Of a DNA stretch of 64,000 bases, positions 55,401 through 61,514 are shown piece after piece. Position numbers and translations under genes: made by a program. The stretch is taken from positions 68,833 through 132,832 of the forward strand of contig NZ_BMOD01000012.1 in assembly GCF_014646895.1 (NCBI RefSeq), written 5' to 3'. The notes under the pieces are model-generated. The model searched no databases. It was not told the origin of the DNA and worked only from the letters and a program-made list of their open reading frames with translations. This DNA is from Deinococcus roseus. Lineage in GTDB: Bacteria; Deinococcota; Deinococci; Deinococcales; Deinococcaceae. The stretch's first letter is position 1. Each line of letters starts with the position of its first letter.

Positions 55401-57032
55401 GACCCGCACACATTGCGCCAGCACCTCACGCAGCACCTGCCCGATTTCATGGTGCCCCGGCATCTGGTGCTGCTGGACCAGTTGCCGGTTTCAGGCAATG
55501 GCAAACTGGACCGCCAGAAACTGCTGGACCTCGCCTCACACCTGGAAAGTGGCCCCGAACACCTGCCGCCCCGCAACGCCACCGAGCAGCAGATTTTTGC
55601 AATCTGGCAGGAGGTGTTCGTTGGAATGCAGTTCGGGGTGACCGACAGCTTCTTTGACCTGGGAGGAGATTCGGTGATGGCCACCCGTCTGGTGCGGGAC
55701 CTGAACGCCTGCCTGCCGGATTTTCAGCTGGAAATGCACGACCTCTTCGAGCACATCACGGTGGCAGAACTCGCGGACTTTTACCAGAACCAGCGGGAAG
55801 TTGTGCTGCTGGAAGAAGTCCACACCCCCCAGGCAGCACACAGCGAAACCCAGATGCTGTCGGACGTGCAGGAAGCGGTGCTGCAGATGGAGGGCTTTGA
55901 TTTCGGTTTGCCTGCAAGGGAGCATGCCCGGCAGCCCCGGCACCTCTTGTTGACCGGAGCCACCGGGTGGGTGGGGGCACACGTGCTGTTTGAACTGCTC
56001 TTGCAGACCCGGGCCACCGTGAGCTGTCTGGTGCGGGCCAGCCACCTGCGGGAAGGCCAACAGCGCCTGATGGCCGCCTTGCAGAGGCATGGCCTGATGT
56101 TGCACCCTGGCTGGCAACAGCGCATCGAGGTGGTGTGTGGCGATCTGGACGCTCCCATGCTGGGCCTTGAACGTCCAGTGTGGGAGAGGCTGGCGGCAGA
56201 ACTGGACGGCATTTATCACCTGGGGGCCTCCCTGAACCTGATGGTCCGCCCCCACTACGCAGACCACCGCCAGACCAACACCCTCTCTGCGCTGACCCTG
56301 ACCAAACTGGCCACCCAGATTGTGCAAAAACCCCTGTTTTTCCTTTCTCCCATGACGGTGGGCAGGAGGTACCACCAGGGTCAATTTGAGGTGTTGCATG
56401 AAGAGAAATCTTACGGCCCCCAGGGGCTGATGACCGGCTACGCCCAGTCCAAATGGGCCGCAGAGCAGGTTTTGCTGGCCGCCGCCCGACGGGAGTTGCC
56501 CGTGAGAATTTACCGCACTTCCCACGCCCTGCCTTCCAGCAATGGGCACATCAAACCCGAAGACACCTACTGGAATGTGCTCAGGGTGGCCTGCCAGACC
56601 GGGGTCATCCCGGAATGGGAACATTCCCGCCTGAATGGAATGCCAGTGGACATCCTTGCCCGTCTGCTGGTGGAAGACACCCTCTCGGGCGATGTGTACA
56701 GGGGCATCATCCATCTGGACAACCACCATCCCCTCAGCATTCAGGACATTTTGCAGGCCATGCTGGGCAGAGAGGCCCCCGTGCTTCCCCTGCAGGACTG
56801 GCTGGAGCTTTGCCGCCAGAAAGCTGAGATGCTGCCAGACGTGGGGGCGGCCCTGGCCCGCTGGCTTTTTGCCGAACAGAACGCAGACAGCACCGTGCAG
56901 CGCATGTTCTTTCCTCACCCCATCGACACCACCCATTTCACCAGCCGTCAACTGGAGTCCCGGCTTTCCCACCTGACCCCCACCCGTTACTGGCAGCAAC
57001 TCGGTGCGCAACTGAAGGGCTTGCAGACATGA
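52494..57032 (+). CDS. NRPS: TubC-type docking, Cy, A (Cys), PCP, terminal reductase
   Basis: The 1512-residue protein has a docking domain (LLADLKKRGIRLSLQ). A Cy domain follows with intact motifs (PFPLTDLQHAYWLGR, DMLFFDLGS matching DxxxxDxxS, PVVFTSGLG, TAQVWLDQQV). The adenylation domain reads D-L-Y-N-L-S-L-I-W, exactly the cysteine code as I align it. A carrier (GGDSVMA, Ser about 1059) precedes a thioester reductase (about 1145-1500: TGATGWVG, SPMTVG, GYAQSKWAAEQ). It should form a thiazoline from cysteine and release the chain as an aldehyde or alcohol using NAD(P)H. AAGGAG precedes the ATG at 52494, 14 bases after the previous stop. An upstream in-frame start lies inside the TE. Confidence 0.92.
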   Translation: MEHLLADLKKRGIRLSLQGDRLDIQAPRGALSQELRTELLKHREKLLALLRTARNTPALDVQALVSRPAERFQPFPLTDLQHAYWLGRAEGLEGNTATHFYLELDCQNLDVARLQTALRQLIQHHDMLRAVVDPSGMQRVLPEVEPYQILVQDFSGFPTDEAEQRVLQMREALSHRVCDPAVWPLFEVQVTHLPAGHDRLHFSMDMLFFDLGSLLLFFEQWKELYQQPHVHASLLPETPGPGFRDWVEQGRGVQPQSRTYWTERLDSLPAAPGLPLRLDPQARKAPRFARRQFRLPQESWEILKARALQHGLTPSGFLLAVYAEVLSRWSHTAHFTLNVTLVSQRPATLEGVAGNFTSVVLHEVDHQNPQLRFVDFARQVQQQLLSDLQHADFSGVAVLREWSKQRGTTLQAAMPVVFTSGLGKKGRDAGCLEGLGRQVFGITQTAQVWLDQQVMEVHGDLLCIWDAAEKVFEPGVLDEMFRAQHTLLLQLLQDETLWDIPDPLTLPAPQDNTPAFSVPLPESPLHADFVRQALEHPERVALISGLRTLTYGELLAAAVFVADQLQDVPAGEPVAVLMHRGWEQVVAVLGVLQAGGAYLPIEASLPLKRQRELLQISQTRHVLTQPSIEHEVPAGPWKTLAVQAGQQSTLAERHQKTLHLPLDQLAYIIFTSGTTGVPKGVMVDHRGASNTIQSINQMFQVGPEDRILMVSSLAFDLSVYDLFGLLGAGGAVVLPDADRHQDPMHWQDLLQKHQVTLWNSAPQLMQMLTSTPHTAQLSRLRTVLLSGDFIPLDLPDRIRAQHPQAQVVSLGGATEASIWSIFHPIGQVDPTWSSIPYGKALPNQSMQVLDAWLRPCPELVQGQIFIGGIGLAKGYWQDEEKTAARFIHHPRTGERLYDTGDLGHLDREGRIRIAGRADQQIKLRGHRIEPAEIEAVLQQHPAVRQAQVVLQKGPSEGRQLVAFIETSATDPHTLRQHLTQHLPDFMVPRHLVLLDQLPVSGNGKLDRQKLLDLASHLESGPEHLPPRNATEQQIFAIWQEVFVGMQFGVTDSFFDLGGDSVMATRLVRDLNACLPDFQLEMHDLFEHITVAELADFYQNQREVVLLEEVHTPQAAHSETQMLSDVQEAVLQMEGFDFGLPAREHARQPRHLLLTGATGWVGAHVLFELLLQTRATVSCLVRASHLREGQQRLMAALQRHGLMLHPGWQQRIEVVCGDLDAPMLGLERPVWERLAAELDGIYHLGASLNLMVRPHYADHRQTNTLSALTLTKLATQIVQKPLFFLSPMTVGRRYHQGQFEVLHEEKSYGPQGLMTGYAQSKWAAEQVLLAAARRELPVRIYRTSHALPSSNGHIKPEDTYWNVLRVACQTGVIPEWEHSRLNGMPVDILARLLVEDTLSGDVYRGIIHLDNHHPLSIQDILQAMLGREAPVLPLQDWLELCRQKAEMLPDVGAALARWLFAEQNADSTVQRMFFPHPIDTTHFTSRQLESRLSHLTPTRYWQQLGAQLKGLQT

Positions 57033-58606
57033 CCCCTGTTGTCTCCCATGATGTGCTGGTGGTGGGCGGAGGCGCAGCAGGGGCCGTGCTGGCCAGTCGC
57101 CTCTCTGAACACCCCGATTGCCGGGTGCTCCTGCTGGAAGCTGGCCCTGCAGAGCCTGCAGAGGCTTCCCAGCAAAAGGCCATCCTGAATCCCCTGCAAC
57201 CCGCTGTGCTGCCCGGACTCAACTGGAAAATCCGCACCTTCATCCGAAGTGAAAGCGCAGGGGCCATCTGGCACTGCGAAGCCGGAAAACTGCTGGGAGG
57301 CTCCAGTGCCGTCAACACCGTGCAGGCCCTGCGCGGCCTTCCTGCAGACCATGACGCCTGGGCCGCAGAACTCACTGATCCAGGCTGGTCCTGGGAAGGG
57401 GTGCTGCCCTTTTACCGCAAGCTGGAAGATGACCCCGCAGGACCGGACACCCTGCATGGCAGGGGAGGCCCTGTGCCCATCCGCCGGGAAAGCAAAGCAG
57501 AACTGACCTCCCTGCAGCAGGCCTTCTGGCAATCCTGTATACAACACGGTTTCTCTGAAACCCCGGACCACAATGACCCCCACAGCAGGGGAGTGGGCAT
57601 GATCCCAAAAAATGTGTTGCAGGGCGTCCGCATGTCCGCAGTGCACACCCATCTGGCCGCTGCAAAGGGGCGTCCCAACCTGCAGGTGGTCACTGGAGTG
57701 CAGGTGCACCGCCTGCTGTGGGACAGGGCCGGGCGCTGCCTGGGCATTGAAGGAGATGCCAGGGGCCACAAAGTGCAGTTCCAGGCAGACCACCTGGTGC
57801 TCTGCGCCGGGGCCCTGCACACCCCGGCCCTGCTGATGCGCTCCGGGATTGGGCCAGCAGAGGCGCTGCGGATTCTGGATGTCCCCATCCGGGTGCACCT
57901 GCCTGGCGTGGGCCAGAACCTGCAGGACCATCCCGGTGTGGGCATCTGGGGGGTGCCTGCTCCAGGCCTGTCCCAGGGTGCTGAACCCCTGCACCAGGCC
58001 CTCCTGCGCTGGACCTCCAGTCAGGCTTCTGCTGCTCCAGATTTGCATTTGCGCCTGCTGGGAGGGCTGGATCCACAGGCCCTCTTTCCAGAACGTGTGT
58101 CCACAGTGGGCCTCCCGCAGATGGGTGGCCTGCACGTCTGCCTGATGAACTCAGCCTCGCGGGGAAGCGTGCGTCTCGTTTCAGCAGACCCCCACACCCC
58201 TCCCCGTGTCGCCCTGAATTTGCTGTCTGATGCGCAGGACATGCCCCCCCTCAAAGAAGGGGTGCGTCTGGCCTGGGCTTTGTTGCAGCAGTCCCCTTTG
58301 CAACAAGCCTTCTATCAGGTCTTCGGATGGAGTGAACGGCTGATGCGCTCCGAAGTGGCGCTGGAACGGGCCATCACCACTTATGTGCGACCCAGTGCCC
58401 ACCTGGGAGGCACAGCCCGCATGGGTCTTTTCCCCGACCTGGACGCAGCGACCACCCCCACAGGTCAGGTTTACGGCGTGGACAACCTGTGGATTGCCGA
58501 TGCCTCTCTGTTCCCCACCCTTCCCAGTGCTCCCCCTCACCTCAGCTGCCTGATGGTGGCAGAGAAAATTGCCGCAGGACTGCAGGAGAAACTTCATGCC
58601 TGCTGA
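57029..58606 (+). CDS. GMC-family FAD oxidoreductase 1
   Basis: The 525-residue protein has the N-terminal FAD motif VVGGGAAGAVLASRL. GMC signature segments are GGSSAVNTVQALRG and CAGALHTPALLMRSGIGP, and the C-terminal catalytic region is RPSAHLGGTARMG (His). There is no signal peptide. The family oxidises alcohols, aldehydes or C-C bonds with FAD. It overlaps the NRPS stop by four bases (ATGA) and so is part of the operon. It may oxidise the reductase product or a thiazoline; this is inference. Confidence 0.92.
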   Translation: MTPVVSHDVLVVGGGAAGAVLASRLSEHPDCRVLLLEAGPAEPAEASQQKAILNPLQPAVLPGLNWKIRTFIRSESAGAIWHCEAGKLLGGSSAVNTVQALRGLPADHDAWAAELTDPGWSWEGVLPFYRKLEDDPAGPDTLHGRGGPVPIRRESKAELTSLQQAFWQSCIQHGFSETPDHNDPHSRGVGMIPKNVLQGVRMSAVHTHLAAAKGRPNLQVVTGVQVHRLLWDRAGRCLGIEGDARGHKVQFQADHLVLCAGALHTPALLMRSGIGPAEALRILDVPIRVHLPGVGQNLQDHPGVGIWGVPAPGLSQGAEPLHQALLRWTSSQASAAPDLHLRLLGGLDPQALFPERVSTVGLPQMGGLHVCLMNSASRGSVRLVSADPHTPPRVALNLLSDAQDMPPLKEGVRLAWALLQQSPLQQAFYQVFGWSERLMRSEVALERAITTYVRPSAHLGGTARMGLFPDLDAATTPTGQVYGVDNLWIADASLFPTLPSAPPHLSCLMVAEKIAAGLQEKLHAC

Positions 58607-60161
58607 CCTTCCAGAAAGCGTGTTCTGGGACGATGTGGTGGTGGGGGCAGGCAGCGCTGGAGCGGTGCTGGCCAGTCGCCTCTCTGAACAACCCTCAAGA
58701 AAAGTGCTGCTGCTGGAGGCTGGCCCCGACTTCCCCGACCCGTTGCCTGCCGAATTGCAGCAATCCTTCACCCCACTGCTGGAGGGGTACCACTGGAACC
58801 TGCAAGCCCGGCAACGCCAGGAAACCAGGGCAGCCACCCTGCCTTACCCCCAGGCCCGCATCACCGGAGGAGGGTCCAGCATCAACGGCACCCTGGCCAT
58901 GCGGGCCTTGCCTGAAGATTTTGCACGCTGGGCCAGCAGAAACCTTCCGGAATGGACCTGGGATCAGGTGCTGCCCCACTTTAAAAAACTGGAAACCGAC
59001 CTGGATTTCCCGGATGCCATCCACGGCACAGATGGCCCCATGGTGGTGCAGAGGTACCCCCAGAAAGACTGGCACCCGCAGCAGACTGCATTTCATGCGG
59101 CCTGTCAGGCGCTGGGTTTTGCCCACCTGCCAGACCTGAACGCCACATCAAAACCAGGTGTGGGAGCCCTGCCCCTGAATCGCACCCAGCAGGGCCGGGC
59201 TTCCACTGCCAGCACATACCTTGCTGAAGCCAGACAGCGACCCAACTTTTGCCTGCTTTCTGGCTGGGAGGCCAGACGCCTGCTGCTCGCTGGTGGGCAG
59301 GTCACGGGTCTGGAAGTGAAAGACCCCCAGGGACAGCTGCGCACCGTGCAGGCCAGCAGGTTCACCCTCTGTGCTGGAGCCATTCACAGCCCGGTGCTCT
59401 TGCAACGTTCTGGGATCGGGCCGCTGGAGGTTTCCCGCAAGCTGGGCATCCCTGCACACTTTGACCTGCCCGGTGTGGGCGCAAACCTGATGGAACACCC
59501 CGCCGTGTTGCTGTGGGCGGTTCCTGCAGCAGGCACCAGTCAGGCTGAAGCGCCCTGCCACCAGACGCTGCTCAGAACCTCCAGCACCCCGCACCGGCCC
59601 AGCAACCCAGCAGACCTGAACCTGCTGATGCTCAGCAACGTGCAAACCCGCCACATTCCCCGCCTCACCGAAGCCCTGGAGTCCCCGCTGGCCTGCGGCA
59701 TCTCGGTGGTGCTGGCCCACCCTGCTTCACGTGGACGGGTGTTCCTGACCGACCCCCACAGTTCTCCCATCATCGAGCTCAATCTTGCCAGTGACCCCCA
59801 GGACCTGCATGCCCTGATGGCCGGGGTGCGTCTGGCCTGGAAACTCCTGCATGCACCGGTGTTCTCAGGACAGATGGGGCCGGTGTTCCTGTGGACGGAA
59901 CGCATGATGCAAAACGATGCCCTGCTGTGCCGGGTGATTCAGTCCATGGCAGGGGCCTCCCTGCACCCCGTTGGCACGGCCCAGATGGGACCCCCTGAAG
60001 ATCCCCTGGCCGTAGTGGACGGTCATTTCAGGGTGCATGGGCTCAGCAACCTGCGGGTGGTGGATGCCTCGGTGATGCCTGTGATGCCCGGTGCCCCCAC
60101 CAGCCTGACCTGCATCATGCTTGCCGAAAGGGCCGCCGAATGGATGAAACAGGAAGGCTGA
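58596..60161 (+). CDS. GMC-family FAD oxidoreductase 2
   Basis: The 521-residue protein has VVGAGSAGAVLASRL, the GMC signature GGGSSINGTLAMRA, the second signature CAGAIHSPVLLQRSGIGP, and a catalytic LHPVGTAQMG. GCAGGAG lies seven bases before the ATG at 58596, which overlaps the previous gene by 11 bases. An in-frame start at 58569 lies further inside it. It is a paralogue of the preceding gene; some surface motifs differ, so the two may act in sequence or as a heteromer. Confidence 0.92.
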   Translation: MPADLPESVFWDDVVVGAGSAGAVLASRLSEQPSRKVLLLEAGPDFPDPLPAELQQSFTPLLEGYHWNLQARQRQETRAATLPYPQARITGGGSSINGTLAMRALPEDFARWASRNLPEWTWDQVLPHFKKLETDLDFPDAIHGTDGPMVVQRYPQKDWHPQQTAFHAACQALGFAHLPDLNATSKPGVGALPLNRTQQGRASTASTYLAEARQRPNFCLLSGWEARRLLLAGGQVTGLEVKDPQGQLRTVQASRFTLCAGAIHSPVLLQRSGIGPLEVSRKLGIPAHFDLPGVGANLMEHPAVLLWAVPAAGTSQAEAPCHQTLLRTSSTPHRPSNPADLNLLMLSNVQTRHIPRLTEALESPLACGISVVLAHPASRGRVFLTDPHSSPIIELNLASDPQDLHALMAGVRLAWKLLHAPVFSGQMGPVFLWTERMMQNDALLCRVIQSMAGASLHPVGTAQMGPPEDPLAVVDGHFRVHGLSNLRVVDASVMPVMPGAPTSLTCIMLAERAAEWMKQEG

Positions 60162-60865
60162 TGGACGCCAGAATCCCACCAGAACCTCCGGCAGAAATCC
60201 CAGCAGAAATCCCGGCAGAAATCCCGGCAGACCTGCTGTGCCAGCAGATCCAGCACACCCTGCAAAGCTGGCTGCCTGCAGGATTCCAGACCTGCTGCGC
60301 TTCCGCCTCGCTGGACCTGCCCATTCCTGATGCAGAGAAGAGCCTGGTGAGCAGGGCGGTGCTGTCCCGTCAGGCAGAATTCATTGCTGGCAGATGGTGT
60401 GCCCATCAGGCCCTGAAACGCCTGGGTCAAATTCCTTGCACCCTCCTCACCGGAAGACTGGGGCAACCCCTCTGGCCTGAGGGTGTGCAGGGCTCCATCA
60501 CCCACGAATCCGGCATCTGTCTGGCAGCCGTGGCCCCAGATCAGCTGTGTGCTGGACTGGGCATTGACCTGTTCGATGTGCGCAGGTCCGTGGTGGGACT
60601 CTCGGGTCTGATTTTGAATGCCCGGGAGCAAGAAGAAACCCATCCGCTGGGATGGATGTTCAGTGCCAAGGAAGCGGTGGTAAAAGCCGTTTCTGCCACA
60701 GTGGGCCGGTATCTGGAATTCACGGAAATCCAGCTTCGCCCTGCAGAACAGACGTTCCAGGCCCATGTGCAAGGCATCACTGCAGCAGGCAGATGGGGGA
60801 GGGTGGGGCCTTTTGTGCTGACCGTGGCCCTGCTTTCTGCAGATTCCACAAGGAGCAACCTATGA
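60161..60865 (+). CDS. 4'-phosphopantetheinyl transferase (EntD/Sfp type)
   Basis: The 234-residue protein has FIAGRWCAHQALKRLG, GSITHESGICLAAVA, GLGIDLFDVRR (Mg-binding Asp about 135) and FSAKEAVVKAV (Lys-Glu-Ala), the EntD-branch pattern. It would attach phosphopantetheine to the four carrier domains of the synthases upstream. The ATG overlaps the GMC stop by one base (TGATG). The N-terminus carries a Pro-Ala-Glu-Ile repeat encoded by 12-base units at 60188-60235. Confidence 0.92.
   Translation: MDARIPPEPPAEIPAEIPAEIPADLLCQQIQHTLQSWLPAGFQTCCASASLDLPIPDAEKSLVSRAVLSRQAEFIAGRWCAHQALKRLGQIPCTLLTGRLGQPLWPEGVQGSITHESGICLAAVAPDQLCAGLGIDLFDVRRSVVGLSGLILNAREQEETHPLGWMFSAKEAVVKAVSATVGRYLEFTEIQLRPAEQTFQAHVQGITAAGRWGRVGPFVLTVALLSADSTRSNL
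60188..60235 (+). repeat. 12-bp in-frame tandem repeat at the transferase N-terminus
   Basis: CCGGCAGAAATC is present at 60188 and 60212, with a one-base variant at 60200 and a partial fourth copy at 60224. It encodes PAEIPAEIPAEIPAD, an unstructured leader before the enzyme fold. Confidence 0.85.
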
Positions 60866-60942
60866 ACGCAACACCTTTTGCTGTGTTGCCAGGGGTTCGG
60901 GATCCTCCCCTCCAGCTTTTGCCCTTTTCATCCGAATTTTGA
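60862..60942 (+). CDS. possible 26-residue peptide coupled to the transferase gene
   Basis: An ATG at 60862 overlaps the transferase stop in an ATGA junction and has AAGGAG six bases upstream, as good as the neighbours' sites. The peptide begins MNATPFAVLPGVRDPP and ends in FSSEF; it has no Cys and no clear signal. No family is recognised. The junction style matches the rest of the operon, but a chance short frame cannot be excluded. A hairpin (GCAACAC 60868-60874 with GTGTTGC 60883-60889) lies inside it. Confidence 0.35.
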   Translation: MNATPFAVLPGVRDPPLQLLPFSSEF

Positions 60943-60955
60943 AACCCCGAACCCC
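60892..60955 (+). repeat. long inverted repeat between the operon end and the YcnI-like gene
   Basis: GGGGTTCGGG (60892-60901) pairs with CCCGAACCCC (60946-60955), 10 bp with a 44-base loop. It ends 11 bases before the next start and partly precedes its AAGGAG. It may be an attenuator or a weak terminator of the biosynthetic operon. Confidence 0.5.
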
Positions 60956-60966
60956 AAGGAGCTTTG

Positions 60967-61431
60967 ATGTTGAACACGAAAACCTTCAAGACGCTTTTCG
61001 CCTCCTCCGCCCTGCTCTGGTCTGCTGCCCAGGCCCATGTGGTGGTCACCACTGACACCGGAGCTTTTGAAAGCCAGGCCGGAAAATACCAGATTTACCG
61101 GATGATGGTCCCCAATGAAGCAGTGATGCCTGCCGCCACCACCAGGGTTCGCCTGCAGGTCCCAGAAGGCATGGACATCTGGTGGGTGAAGCCCGTTCCC
61201 CGCTGGACCTACACCCTGGAAAAAGACGCAGCAGGACGCACCACCGCCCTGGTCTGGCAGGGCATGCTCAAACGCAATGAATTCGAGTTGTTCTACTTCT
61301 TTGCGGTCAACCCAAAAGAGAAAGACAGCATCCTGCACTGGAAAGCCCAGCAGACCTTCATTGATGGTACGGTGTGGCCCTGGGATGGGTCTTCGGATTT
61401 GCGGCCAGACAGCATGACCCTGCTGAAATAA
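60967..61431 (+). CDS. YcnI-like copper-binding secreted protein (DUF1775)
   Basis: The 154-residue protein has a Sec signal ending AAQA, so the mature protein starts with His-Val. An N-terminal His is the copper ligand in YcnI-type proteins. The mature part has VPNEAVMPAATTRVRLQVPEGMDIWWVKPVPRWTYTLEKD, the DUF1775 pattern. No C-terminal membrane anchor is visible and no copC or copD gene follows. AAGGAG precedes the ATG. It could serve copper handling outside the membrane. Confidence 0.82.
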   Translation: MLNTKTFKTLFASSALLWSAAQAHVVVTTDTGAFESQAGKYQIYRMMVPNEAVMPAATTRVRLQVPEGMDIWWVKPVPRWTYTLEKDAAGRTTALVWQGMLKRNEFELFYFFAVNPKEKDSILHWKAQQTFIDGTVWPWDGSSDLRPDSMTLLK

Positions 61432-61444
61432 AAAGCAACAGCAA

Positions 61445-61470
61445 GGCCCCACTTTGTACAAGGTGGGGCC
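61445..61470. terminator. bidirectional terminator-like hairpin
   Basis: GGCCCCACTTTGTACAAGGT plus GGGGCC is nearly self-complementary over 26 bases. The minus strand continues TTGCTGTTGCTTTTT, suiting the amylase transcript; the plus side serves the YcnI-like gene less well. Confidence 0.6.
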
Positions 61471-61514
61471 GATTCAGGAAAGGAGATGCAGGCAGAAAGG
61501 GTTGCTTCAGGAGG

